From assembly GCA_018268855.1 (NCBI GenBank), contig JAFDVR010000002.1:62001-126000 (forward strand): DNA of 64,000 bases, written 5' to 3'. Shown in pieces: positions 23,799-32,786 of this stretch. The position numbers and the translations under genes are program-made. The first letter of the stretch is position 1. The number at the start of each line of letters is the position of its first letter. Source of the stretch: Acidobacteriota bacterium (GTDB lineage Bacteria; Acidobacteriota; Terriglobia; Terriglobales; Acidobacteriaceae). Below the pieces are notes generated by a model. The model was not told the DNA's origin. It did not search any database and saw only the letters and a list, made by a program, of their open reading frames with translations.

Positions 23799-25925
23799 TT
23801 ACTTCTTCATTGGTGTGTATGGCTTCATCTGATATTCGTGCGGCGGCTCCGCGCCTAACAGGTAGCGCACAAAGTAGTCCCAGCGCCTCCGCATGATGTA
23901 GGGCGAGGCTGCACCATAGGCGTGGTGCGCGTTGGGAACCATGATGAGGTCGAAGTCCTTGTTGGCCTTGATGAGTGCGTCCACGACGAGCAGCGTGTTT
24001 TCCGGCGGAACGTTGTCATCACCGGTGCCGTGGATGAGTAGCAGATGTCCTTTCAGGTTTTTGGCGATGCTCTCGTTGGCTTGGGATTCGTAATTATCAC
24101 CCTTCAGAAGACCAATCCATTTTTCAGCCCAGTCGTCTTCGTAGTTGCGGTTGTCGTGGTTGCCGCTTTCGGCAATGCCTACTTTGTAGAAGTCGGGATA
24201 ACGGAACATCGCATCGGCGGTAGCGTATCCGCCGCCGGAGTGGCCCCAGATGCCGGCGCGCGTAAGGTCGATCCATGGATAGCGCGCGGCGAGTTGTTTT
24301 GCGGCGGCGATCTGGTCAGGGAGCGTGTTGTCGCCCATGTTGCCGTAGTAAAAGTCGTGGAACGACTTCGAGCGGAACTCGGTGCCCATGCCGTTGACCG
24401 TCAACACCACAAAGCCAAGTTCGGCGAGTGCCTGATGATCTCCGGTGGATGCAGCGAAGCCATAGCTCTTTACGGAGCTTCCCATGGGTCCGGGATAGAC
24501 GTAGGTGATAAGCGGATATTTCTTCGTCGCGTCGAAGTGTGATGGCTTGTAGAGAATGCCGTAGAGATCGGTCCTGCCGTCGCGCGCTTTTACGGTGAAC
24601 GGCTCAGGCGCAACCCAACCTGCAGCTTTCAAACGGTCCATGCTGGTGCGGGCGAGTTCAGTGACCATCTTGCCGTGGATATCGCGCAGCACCGTGACGG
24701 GCGGTTCGGTGACGGTGGACCAGGTGTCCACAAAGTGCTGCGCGTCGGGCGCGAGCGCGATGGTGTGATTCGCGTTCTCGGGCGTAATCAGGCGGAGGCC
24801 GCTGCCGTCGAAGTGAATGGAGTAAAGGCGCGTGTAGTACGGGTTGGTGTTCTGTTCTCTGCCGACGGCCTGGAAGATGATGGTGCGTGTGTCCTCGTCG
24901 ACGTGCAGCACCTGGGTGACATTGCCTTCACCGGTGGTGATCTTGTTCTTCAGCTTGCCCGTTTTGCCGTCGTAGAGATAAAGCTGTCCCCAGTTATCTC
25001 GCTCGGAGAACCAGAGCACCTCATCTGTTTTGAAGAGATAATGCCAGTTCACTTTGCCGTTGCCGCTCTCGTAGTACGTGGGCACGTGTTCGGTGAGCAC
25101 AGAGCGCACTTCGCCTGTGTCCGCGTTGGCGACGTAGAGGTGCTCGTCTTTGTGATCGCGCGAGGTGGAGAGGAAGGCGAGTTGTTTCGAATCGGCTGAC
25201 CACTCCACGTCTTCCCACGGACCGTCGTCGGTGCAGCGCAGATCGTCGCAGAGCGAGCCGCGATGCTGGTCGGGCGGGAAGTGCAGGCGCGTGACCTTTC
25301 CGGTTGCAGCGTCAATGACGACGCGCTCGATCATGGTGACGTCTTTGTCGCCCGCAAAGGGGTACTTCCACTGCTCAAGATGCGGATGGCCGACGTTAGT
25401 GGAGACGAGATACATCTCGCCGGTCTTGCGCTGGTCCTGCTGAAAGGTGGCAATGCGTTTGCTATCGGGTGACCAGAGGACCACGGCGTCGTTCGTGTGC
25501 TTCCATCCGGCGTTGTCGGTGGCGTAGCCGAAGTCCTGTACGCCGTCGGTGGTGAGCTGGCGGTCTTTGCCGGAGAGGGTGTCGTGCACCCAGAGGTTCC
25601 AGTCTCGGATGAAGAGCGTTGTTTTGCCGTCAGGTGAGAGAGTGGCGTTTGGCCTTGGCTCCTGCTTGTCTTCTGTGTGTCTCTTGTTGGTTGTGATGTT
25701 GAGTGTGTAGTGCTTCTGCTTGCCGTCTGTGCTCTCGGTGTAGAGGAGGGTGTTTGCGTCTTTCCAATGCACGCCGGTGATGGTGTGGTCGAGCAGTGGC
25801 GTGGTGGCAGACGAGAGCATGCTTTCTGCGCGGGCGTAGTCGGCCGGGGTGAGTTGTTGGGCTTGGGCGATGAGGGTGAGGGAAAGAACGGTGATGGCGG
25901 TGGCGCGCAGGAGCATGGGGTTCAT
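23799..25925 (-). CDS. S9 prolyl oligopeptidase family peptidase (DPP-IV-like), 708 aa
   Basis: A signal peptide (LRATAITVLSLTLIAQAQ) is followed by a DPP-IV N-terminal propeller (VLWSPDSKRIATFQQDQR; WSADSKQLAFLSTSRD). The C-terminal alpha/beta hydrolase domain has the nucleophile in GIWGHSGGGYATADA, the acid in IHGTGDDNVPPENT and the histidine in PNAHHAYG. The motif GHSGGGY replaces the usual GWSYGGY of DPP-IV, although family and length fit well. It should remove dipeptides from peptide N-termini in the periplasm. Confidence 0.9.
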   Translation of the reverse strand: MNPMLLRATAITVLSLTLIAQAQQLTPADYARAESMLSSATTPLLDHTITGVHWKDANTLLYTESTDGKQKHYTLNITTNKRHTEDKQEPRPNATLSPDGKTTLFIRDWNLWVHDTLSGKDRQLTTDGVQDFGYATDNAGWKHTNDAVVLWSPDSKRIATFQQDQRKTGEMYLVSTNVGHPHLEQWKYPFAGDKDVTMIERVVIDAATGKVTRLHFPPDQHRGSLCDDLRCTDDGPWEDVEWSADSKQLAFLSTSRDHKDEHLYVANADTGEVRSVLTEHVPTYYESGNGKVNWHYLFKTDEVLWFSERDNWGQLYLYDGKTGKLKNKITTGEGNVTQVLHVDEDTRTIIFQAVGREQNTNPYYTRLYSIHFDGSGLRLITPENANHTIALAPDAQHFVDTWSTVTEPPVTVLRDIHGKMVTELARTSMDRLKAAGWVAPEPFTVKARDGRTDLYGILYKPSHFDATKKYPLITYVYPGPMGSSVKSYGFAASTGDHQALAELGFVVLTVNGMGTEFRSKSFHDFYYGNMGDNTLPDQIAAAKQLAARYPWIDLTRAGIWGHSGGGYATADAMFRYPDFYKVGIAESGNHDNRNYEDDWAEKWIGLLKGDNYESQANESIAKNLKGHLLLIHGTGDDNVPPENTLLVVDALIKANKDFDLIMVPNAHHAYGAASPYIMRRRWDYFVRYLLGAEPPHEYQMKPYTPMKK

Positions 25926-25961
25926 GTTACCCGCTTGTGCTCATGGGGCCTCTGGAATGGA

Positions 25962-26150
25962 TCACCCTTTTGACTGCACTTTGCAGCGGTGCGGCTTAGC
26001 GATGTGCACTTCTTTGATAAGCCTGGGTACATCGGCTTCGGTGTAGCCCTTCAAGTTGCGGCTTGCGGCGTATTCGCCCACCTCGTCCAGTGTTCTCCGC
26101 GCCTGCCGCGCAGAGTAAGTACGGAAAGCTTCACGGCGCAATTCACTCAT
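25962..26150 (-). pseudogene. Truncated ribbon-helix-helix antitoxin remnant, 62 aa
   Basis: The sequence MSELRREAFRTYSARQARRTLDEVGEYA and then YTEADVPRLIKEVH resembles the second half of VapB/CopG antitoxins, from the second helix onwards. The N-terminal beta strand that contacts DNA is absent, because a TAA lies three codons before the ATG. No toxin gene is adjacent. I read it as a decayed orphan antitoxin, though a short functional protein cannot be excluded. Confidence 0.45.
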
Positions 26151-26345
26151 GGGAATCCATTAAAAAACCGCATCGGTGGTGGATGTCGAGTCTGGCCGAG
26201 ATTGCGGGAGGGGCGTGCTTCGTTGATTGCGCTGCAGGTTGAGGTTCTTTGGTAGAAAGGGACACGCGGTATTGCTGATCTGTAAACCCTGGTGGGTTCT
26301 TCAACGGAAGCGCCAAGTGAAGCATCCGCCCTCCGCGCAGCACGA

Positions 26346-26369
26346 TACAATTTCTTTGCTTGTGAGGAG
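26346..26369 (+). promoter_or_regulatory. Possible -10 box and ribosome binding site of cydAB
   Basis: TACAAT at 26346-26351 lies 23 bases before the cydA ATG, and GAGGAG at 26364-26369 is a strong ribosome binding site. No good -35 box is visible, so an activator may be needed. Confidence 0.35.
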
Positions 26370-26374
26370 ACGCG

Positions 26375-27733
26375 ATGGACGCACTTCTGCTGCACCGGAT
26401 CCACTTCGGCTTTACCATCACCTTCCACTACATCTTTCCCCAACTCACCATGGGGCTCGCGTTGCTCATCGTTGTGCTTAAGACCATCGCATGGCGCCGC
26501 AACGACGAAATGTACAACCAGGCCGCGCGCTTTTGGGCAAAGATCTTCGGCATCAACTTCGTCATGGGCGTCGTCACCGGCATCCCCATGGAGTTCCAGT
26601 TCGGCACCAACTGGTCGCACTTCTCGCGCGTGACAGGTGGAGTCATCGGCCAGCCACTCGCTATGGAAGGCGTCTTCTCCTTCTTTCTCGAATCCGCCTT
26701 CCTCGGCCTCTTCCTCTTTGGAGAAAAAAGATTGTCGGCATCGGCCCACTGGGCCTCCGCCGTCATGGTCTGGCTCGGCTCGTGGATATCGGGCTTCTTC
26801 ATCATCGTTACCGACGCGTGGATGCAGCATCCCGTCGCCTACCGCATGGGCCAGAATGGCACCTTCGAGATCACCAGCTTTTGGAAGTTGCTTACAAATC
26901 CATGGGCGCTGCTGCAATATCCGCACAACATGTGCGCCACCGTCATCACCGGCGCCTTCGTCATGTCCGCCGTCGGCGCGTTCTATCTGCTCGAACGCCG
27001 CAACGAAGAGTTCGGACGCATCTTCCTCAAGGTCGGCGTCATCGCCGGCGTGATCTCGTGCATCGTCATCATCTTCCCCACGGGTGACCTCCACGGAAAG
27101 TATGTTGCCAAAACGCAGCCCGCATCCATGGCCGCGATGGAAGGCCTCTTCCACACGGAAAAGGGTGCAGGCATCGTCCTGATGGGCCAGCCAAATGAAG
27201 AGAAGCAGACGCTCGATAATCCGCTCGTCGTCAATAACGTGCTCAGCTTTCTTATCTACGGCACCACGTCAGCAGAGGTCACCGGCCTCGACAAATTCCC
27301 CAAAGACCAATGGCCCGCACCGCTGCCGCTGCTCTATTACGGCTACCACATCATGGCCGGCCTCGGAACGTACTTCGTGGTCGTGATGGGACTCGCGGCC
27401 TTCCTGCTCTGGCGCGGCAAACTCTACACCACGCGCTGGATTCTCTGGCCGCTCATGCTCAGCTTCCCGCTGCCCTACATCGCCACTACCGCCGGTTGGA
27501 TGACCGCGGAGATAGGCCGTCAGCCGTGGGTGGTTTACCAACTCATGCGCACGTCGGAGGGCTACTCGCACCACGTCTCCGCGAGCAACGCGCTCTTCAC
27601 GCTGCTGGGCTTCGCCGGGCTTTACACCGTGCTCGGCATCCTCTTCGTCGTGCTCATCTATCGAGAAATCGCGCACGGCCCAGCCCACATGAAGAAGTTT
27701 GAGGAAGGCCTTCACACCGTTTCGGGAGCGTAA
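26375..27733 (+). CDS. cydA: Cytochrome bd-type quinol oxidase subunit I
   Basis: This carries the haems of the bd-type terminal oxidase, which oxidises quinol and reduces oxygen to water without proton pumping. Visible features are HFGFTITFHYIFPQLT with the high-spin haem ligand near His18, the conserved Glu99/Glu106 region (AMEGVFSFFLES), PHN at 183-185 with a haem b558 ligand, and EIGRQPW late in the protein. At 452 residues it has a short Q-loop, as in the cyanide-insensitive (CIO) type rather than the long E. coli form. It is in an operon with cydB. Confidence 0.95.
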   Translation: MDALLLHRIHFGFTITFHYIFPQLTMGLALLIVVLKTIAWRRNDEMYNQAARFWAKIFGINFVMGVVTGIPMEFQFGTNWSHFSRVTGGVIGQPLAMEGVFSFFLESAFLGLFLFGEKRLSASAHWASAVMVWLGSWISGFFIIVTDAWMQHPVAYRMGQNGTFEITSFWKLLTNPWALLQYPHNMCATVITGAFVMSAVGAFYLLERRNEEFGRIFLKVGVIAGVISCIVIIFPTGDLHGKYVAKTQPASMAAMEGLFHTEKGAGIVLMGQPNEEKQTLDNPLVVNNVLSFLIYGTTSAEVTGLDKFPKDQWPAPLPLLYYGYHIMAGLGTYFVVVMGLAAFLLWRGKLYTTRWILWPLMLSFPLPYIATTAGWMTAEIGRQPWVVYQLMRTSEGYSHHVSASNALFTLLGFAGLYTVLGILFVVLIYREIAHGPAHMKKFEEGLHTVSGA

Positions 27734-28777
27734 ATGATGGGAACGATCTGGTTCTGGATTGTCGGCGCAATGCTCACCGCGTACGTCGTGCTCGACGGCT
27801 TCGATATCGGCGTCGGCGCGCTGCATCTGCTGCTCGCACGCACGGAAGACGAGAAGCGCCTAGTGCTCCGCAGCATCGGCCCAGTATGGGACGGCAACGA
27901 AGTCTGGCTCATCGCCGGCGGCGGCACACTCTACTTCGCCTTCCCGCTCGTCTACGCTGCTTCGTTCAGCGGATTCTATCTGCCACTCATGATCGTGCTA
28001 TGGCTGCTCATCCTGCGCGGCCTCAGCATCGAGTTGCGCGGACACATCGGCATGGGCGTCTGGCGCGCGTTCTTCGATGGACTCTTCGCGCTCTCCAGCG
28101 TCTTGCTCGCCGTCTTCTACGGAGCAGCGCTCGCCAACGTCATCCGGGGCGTGCCGCTCGAAGCAGACTCTTACTTCTTCCTTCCCCTCTGGACCAACTG
28201 GCGCGTCGGCCCCTCACCCGGCATCCTCGACTGGTACACCGTCACCGGTGGCGTCCTCGCCCTCATCGCACTCGCTGTTCACGGAGCGGCCTACCTCGCC
28301 GTCAAAACCATCGGCGACCTGCAACAACGCGCGCGCCGCACGATATCCGTTCTGTGGATACCACTCATCGCGATCACGGCCCTCAGCCTCATCGCCACCA
28401 TGGCCATCCGTCCGCAGACGCTCGACAACTACAAGGCATTCCCCATCGCCTTCCTCATCCCCGCAGGCGTCATCGCTTCACTCATCGCGCTCCTGCTCTT
28501 CTCGCGCCGCGGCAACGACCGTCGCGCCTTCACCGCTTCGTGCGTCTATCTCGCGCTCATGATGATCGGCGCCGCCGCCGGACTCTACCCCGCGCTGCTG
28601 CCTTCCATCATCGATCCCAAAGACGACCTCACCATCGCGCGCTCCATCACCGGACACCACGCGCAAGCCGTCGGCCTCGCCTGGTGGACCTTCGGCATCG
28701 CCCTAGCCATCATGTACTTCGTCATCATCTACCGCATGTTCCGCGGAAAAGTCGATCTCGAGTCAGAAGGCTATTAG
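27734..28777 (+). CDS. cydB: Cytochrome bd-type quinol oxidase subunit II
   Basis: The ATG directly follows the cydA TAA with no gap, so translation is probably coupled. The N-terminal helix contains the family motif VVLDGFDIGVGALHLL and then GNEVWLIAGGGTLYFAFP. About eight to nine membrane helices fit in 347 residues. It partners CydA in the inner membrane. No cydX-type small subunit is seen downstream, where a palindromic repeat follows instead. Confidence 0.95.
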   Translation: MMGTIWFWIVGAMLTAYVVLDGFDIGVGALHLLLARTEDEKRLVLRSIGPVWDGNEVWLIAGGGTLYFAFPLVYAASFSGFYLPLMIVLWLLILRGLSIELRGHIGMGVWRAFFDGLFALSSVLLAVFYGAALANVIRGVPLEADSYFFLPLWTNWRVGPSPGILDWYTVTGGVLALIALAVHGAAYLAVKTIGDLQQRARRTISVLWIPLIAITALSLIATMAIRPQTLDNYKAFPIAFLIPAGVIASLIALLLFSRRGNDRRAFTASCVYLALMMIGAAAGLYPALLPSIIDPKDDLTIARSITGHHAQAVGLAWWTFGIALAIMYFVIIYRMFRGKVDLESEGY

Positions 28778-28797
28778 ACCAGCCGAAAGACTCGAAG

Positions 28798-28868
28798 TAC
28801 CGGGTGCCCCATCCTTTCGCGCTTTTTGCGAAAGGGTGGGTTATCGCGCGAAGCGCCGTCTGTGTCGA
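28798..28868. repeat. Palindromic intergenic repeat
   Basis: Thirteen-base arms at 28808-28820 (CCCATCCTTTCGC) and 28828-28840 (GCGAAAGGGTGGG) match at 12 of 13 positions around GCTTTTT. It lies just downstream of cydB and may also act as its terminator. A GTGCCCCAT-type flank is typical of a repeat family I recall from acidobacteria. Confidence 0.6.
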
Positions 28869-28908
28869 GATGTAGTAAGTTCTTCGCAAAACAGATACCA
28901 TACGGCGC

Positions 28909-29646
28909 ATGCGATTCATCTGGGCATGCACGCTGTTGGCCACGACGATTCTCTGCGCCCAAACATCCTCCCCATCTCTGGAATCAAATCTCTACGGTAA
29001 TGTTTCCGTCGTTCCGCACTCCCGTATCCGTTTACTTCTGCCGGGCGGCACATTTCATGGCGAAGAGGTAAAAGACGTCCCTAAATCGGGATGGCTTGCT
29101 TTCACATTCGTGCATGGCGTTGCATCTCTCCAACCCACCACGCTACATATCACACATACGCACGACGAAATATCAGATGACGATAATCCGCAGGCGAAAA
29201 CTGGAATCATCATCTCCAATTCAGGACCACGAGCATACTTCCTTCTTCATGGCATCAAGCCTCGTGCGCAGGTACTTACATTTCAGATTGATAAAGATGG
29301 AATTCCACTTTCACAAAGGTTCTCTATTCAAAGTAAGGATCTGGATGCTGAATTGGAGATATTGGCTCCTGTCACGGGCCAGGATGGATTCAAGACTGTA
29401 GGCGCGGGATCACGTATTGTTTTCCGTGAGCATGGGATAGAGCAGGAACTCGCGCACTTTGGTGATGAGTTCAACGATGGCCATGTGAGCATCCTATGGT
29501 TGGGCGATCTGGATGGAGACGGAAAGCTCGATCTGCTTCTCGACATCTCTGGTCATTACAACGTGATGAATCCTGTTCTTTTTCTCTCCAAAGGCGCTCC
29601 ACAACTTGTTCAGGCAGTAGCTTCTTTCCCAACAACCGGTTGCTGA
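28909..29646 (+). CDS. Secreted hypothetical protein with EF-hand/FG-GAP-like motif, 245 aa
   Basis: A signal peptide (MRFIWACTLLATTILCAQ) begins the protein. The body looks beta-rich. Near residue 205 the segment LGDLDGDGKLDLLLD matches calcium-binding FG-GAP/VCBS or dockerin-like loops (DxDGDGxxD). No enzyme motif is visible. Codon use is AT-richer than cydAB. It stands alone, followed by a strong terminator. Confidence 0.65.
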   Translation: MRFIWACTLLATTILCAQTSSPSLESNLYGNVSVVPHSRIRLLLPGGTFHGEEVKDVPKSGWLAFTFVHGVASLQPTTLHITHTHDEISDDDNPQAKTGIIISNSGPRAYFLLHGIKPRAQVLTFQIDKDGIPLSQRFSIQSKDLDAELEILAPVTGQDGFKTVGAGSRIVFREHGIEQELAHFGDEFNDGHVSILWLGDLDGDGKLDLLLDISGHYNVMNPVLFLSKGAPQLVQAVASFPTTGC

Positions 29647-29662
29647 AACGTTCTAAAAAGCA

Positions 29663-29690
29663 AAAGGCGCATGCACCCGCATGCGCCTTT
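29663..29690. terminator. Bidirectional intrinsic terminator
   Basis: AAAGGCGCATGC-ACCC-GCATGCGCCTTT is a perfect 12-bp stem with A/T ends. It lies between the convergent genes ending at 29646 and 29707. Confidence 0.88.
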
Positions 29691-29706
29691 CCATAAACAA
29701 GCAACC

Positions 29707-32295
29707 TCAGTGAACATCCGCCGGAATCGACTTCCGCGCAGCCGGCATCGGAATGTTGTACCCCTTCTCCGTAGCCCACAAAATCCGGTTCAGCACCTGC
29801 TCCGGAGCATCGTCCAGGTCGCTCCAGTTCATCTTGCTGCTGGCAATCGCATCCTTCTTCGCCTGCCCGGTCAGCGCATTCGCCGGCGGGTTCACCATCT
29901 CCAGCGAAATCTTCGGCGCAATCGGCGTATAAGCGCTCAGGTCTTTCTCACCGGTGAAGATGCTGTTCATCGTCCGCGAAGCCTTCAGAAAATGTGTCTG
30001 CGGATCCACATGCAGAATGTCCTGGATCGTGCGCGTCATCGAAAGCTGCGTGTAAAAATTCGAATCCACCGCGCCGCGCTTCACCATCGGCCCAATCGCC
30101 AGCGCGACTGTGCGGTGCCCGTCCACATGGTCGGTGCCATTCTGCGCATCGTCTTCGACGACGAGAATTAGCGTCTCCGGCCAGAACTTCGAGTGCGACA
30201 CCGCACTCACAATCCGTCCAAGAGCGTAATCGTTGTCGGCCACCATCGACTTTGGCGCAGGCGCTCCCGGCCGCGTCCCCATGGTGTGATCGCAAGGCAG
30301 GCTGTACACCATCAGGTCAGGCAGATGTCCCGTCTTCTCCGCCTCCGCAATCTCATCTTCCAGAATCGAAGCGCGCATCTGGTCAGGAATGCCCGCGCCA
30401 CCCGGATAGTTTGAATCGATGATGTTCTGCAACGACGGCACAGCCGCCTTCACGCCATACCTTCCGCGCCACTTGTTCTCCTTGTAGAGCTTCAGGTTTT
30501 CAAAGTAAGCCGTGGATTTCACCTGGTCGATGTCGCCCTGCACCTCATCGTCATCGCGCTTGGCCTTGACCAACGTCACCCCATTCGACAACACACCGCC
30601 CACCCGCACATCCAGCGGGCGCTGCGGATGCTGCCAGAAAAATCCGCCCGGCGACACATCCAGCGCGTCCGCCATGTTCCACGCATATCCGCGCGGTCCA
30701 TTGGTCGAGCGCTCCATGTTGTCGCCCACAAATCCCTGCTCCAGCCACTGGTGCCCGTCAAAGCTGATCGCGCCCGTCGCATAGAAGTTATCCAGCAGAA
30801 CATACTTCCGCGCCAGTGCATGGATGTTCGGCGTCACCTGCTCGCCATACAGCGCATACTCAGGATCGCTGTTGCCTTTGCCAATATCGCCCAGCACCTG
30901 ATCGTACGTGCGGTTCTCTTTCACGATCAGGATCACATGCTTGATGCCAAGCGTCGCCAGGTCCTTCACGCCACCGTCCGCTTCGAAGTGCGGATTGTTA
31001 GCATCCACCACAAACTGCGTCGCCACCTTCAACTGCTCGGGCGTAAGCACCGGCACGCGCATCAGCGACCCTTCAAACGAATGCGTATTATGCGCATTCG
31101 CCACACCTGCATCGGCAGGAGCGGTTGTCGTCTTCGTTGCAACCGTGTTGCCGCGCCCCTTGATGTTCAGCACAACAAGGCTATTGTGCGAATCAAACGC
31201 CAGCGCTCCCGGAAACCATCCCGTCGGTACAGCGCCCGCAACTTGGTACGTGGAACCCTTCCGCTCCATCACGATCACCGCATTGTTCAGCGCAGCAGCC
31301 ACATATAGCCAGCGTCCATCCGGCGAGAACACAACCGCAGAAGGGACTGTGCCCAGCAAGTGGTCCGGCATCGTCGGCACAGCGATGGTCTTGATCTTCA
31401 GCGTCGCTGTATCGATCAGCGAAACCGAATCGGAATAAGAGTTCGTCACCGCCAGCGTCTTGCCATCCGGGCTCAGCGCGAGCGACGTCGGTGCGCGCTC
31501 TACCGTTAGCGACTTCACCTTGCCGCTCGCCAGATCGATCACGCTCACCGTGCCATTCAACACAGCGCCATGCTCATCGGTGGCCATCGCAGTGCCCGCA
31601 CTGTACGCAATGCGCGCGCCCTTCTCCGGCACATGCCCGCCACGATTGGAGACATATAGCGTCTTCTCATCGTTCGACAGCTTCACAAACAGCGGAGCCA
31701 GGTCCACCGGAATCTGCTGCTTGATCGCATGCGTCTCCGCATCCAGCACCGCAATCGTATTCGCACCGTTCAGCGCAATATAAGCCGTCTTGCCATCCGC
31801 GGAAAAAGCAATCCCCGCAGGCAGGCTCTTCTTCGGAAACTCAATGCGCTTCCTGCCAGACTTCCTCGTAGCGTTCAACTGCGCCACCATAATGCTCGCG
31901 GCACCATTGCGGTTCGCTTCGCTCGCCCACACCTCATCCGCGCCGGGCCGGAACGCAATGCCGCAGTACGAGGTCTTCGATGTGGGAATAGAAGTCTGCT
32001 TGCCCGTCTTCTCATCGATCAGATCGATATTCCCACCGTTCAGGATGGCAAGCTGCGAGCGGTCATGGTTGAATGCCATATCCACCGGACGCCCAGCAAG
32101 GTAACGCTCCGGCGTCCACGGCTTCAGGATCTGCTGTGTCACCACCAGCGTCGTGCCATCCGCCTGCTTACCCGCACGAGCATTACTCCTGACCCGCAAC
32201 CCGCGAACACGCACCACCATCGCCGCCGTGGCAGCCGACGCGAGAACCAGCATAAGAACAAGAAACAGCGGACGCTTCTGCAGAAACTTCAACAT
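29707..32295 (-). CDS. Membrane-anchored YncE-type beta-propeller fused to phosphoesterase domain, 862 aa
   Basis: The start is placed at the ATG at 32293-32295, where the protein begins MLKFLQKRPLFLVLMLVLAS, a signal or anchor helix. Propeller repeats (PDMAFNHDRSQLAILNGG-like, SLALSPDGKTLAVTNSYSD) fill about residues 70-420. The phosphoesterase domain shows KHVILIVKENRTYDQVLGDI, SFDGHQWLEQGF, CDHTMGTRP and EDDAQNGTDHVDGHRT. This is the same architecture as the protein at 7689-10511, with different N- and C-termini. Substrate is unknown; secreted phosphate release is the likely class of activity. Confidence 0.85.
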   Translation of the reverse strand: MLKFLQKRPLFLVLMLVLASAATAAMVVRVRGLRVRSNARAGKQADGTTLVVTQQILKPWTPERYLAGRPVDMAFNHDRSQLAILNGGNIDLIDEKTGKQTSIPTSKTSYCGIAFRPGADEVWASEANRNGAASIMVAQLNATRKSGRKRIEFPKKSLPAGIAFSADGKTAYIALNGANTIAVLDAETHAIKQQIPVDLAPLFVKLSNDEKTLYVSNRGGHVPEKGARIAYSAGTAMATDEHGAVLNGTVSVIDLASGKVKSLTVERAPTSLALSPDGKTLAVTNSYSDSVSLIDTATLKIKTIAVPTMPDHLLGTVPSAVVFSPDGRWLYVAAALNNAVIVMERKGSTYQVAGAVPTGWFPGALAFDSHNSLVVLNIKGRGNTVATKTTTAPADAGVANAHNTHSFEGSLMRVPVLTPEQLKVATQFVVDANNPHFEADGGVKDLATLGIKHVILIVKENRTYDQVLGDIGKGNSDPEYALYGEQVTPNIHALARKYVLLDNFYATGAISFDGHQWLEQGFVGDNMERSTNGPRGYAWNMADALDVSPGGFFWQHPQRPLDVRVGGVLSNGVTLVKAKRDDDEVQGDIDQVKSTAYFENLKLYKENKWRGRYGVKAAVPSLQNIIDSNYPGGAGIPDQMRASILEDEIAEAEKTGHLPDLMVYSLPCDHTMGTRPGAPAPKSMVADNDYALGRIVSAVSHSKFWPETLILVVEDDAQNGTDHVDGHRTVALAIGPMVKRGAVDSNFYTQLSMTRTIQDILHVDPQTHFLKASRTMNSIFTGEKDLSAYTPIAPKISLEMVNPPANALTGQAKKDAIASSKMNWSDLDDAPEQVLNRILWATEKGYNIPMPAARKSIPADVH

Positions 32296-32410
32296 GAAAA
32301 ATAGCCTTCTAAATCTGAATGAGTATGAGGATGAGAGACCGCTCTCACACGTCAAACCCAACTCTACGCGTCCCGACGCGCCAAAAGAGAGCTTTCTTTT
32401 CAAGACCCGC

Positions 32411-32450
32411 GCTGACTCGCTAACTTGCTGACTCGCTGACTTGCTGCTTT
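32411..32450. repeat. Tandem 8-bp repeat, five units
   Basis: The units are GCTGACTC, GCTAACTT, GCTGACTC, GCTGACTT and GCTGCTTT. They lie upstream of the phosphoesterase gene on its promoter side. The array is short and not CRISPR-like. Confidence 0.6.
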
Positions 32451-32567
32451 TTGTGACACATAGCCGTCAACGATCAGGTATGGCCGCCACGCACAAACCG
32501 GGCAAAAATTCCTGTCAAGCCCCTCTCTTGCGCAAACCCAACAAACCACACGACATACACCATGCCT

Positions 32568-32760
32568 ATTTACCCACCTAAAGTTGAAACAATAAAAGAG
32601 CAAGGAAAGACGCGACGAAAAGCGGATCCAGCTAACTCCTTTGAAAGCAGGATTTTGGCTGTAAGCCCAATAGAAACAGGATCTTGCAGCAGCCCAAAAT
32701 CGGAACTGCAACAAAATGCACCCACTTAGCAGCTACACCCCGGGGGGAGGGGTGCTCCTT
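32568..32760. repeat. Dispersed intergenic element, copy 2
   Basis: This is the partner of 7404-7608: ATTTACCC, TTGAAACAAT, a GGATTTTGG...TGTAAGCCCAAT block, a second degenerate unit, and the 20-base TACACCCCGGGGGGAGGGGT at about 32734-32753. It fills the gap between the divergent phosphoesterase and asnS genes, ending 26 bases before the asnS ATG, so it may sit in the asnS leader. Confidence 0.7.
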
Positions 32761-32786
32761 CGACAGAAGTCTAAAATCATGGAGTC

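Noticed and set aside
32411..32450. Short repeat array considered as a CRISPR remnant
   Set aside because: Units are 8 bp and contiguous without spacers, and there are no cas genes.
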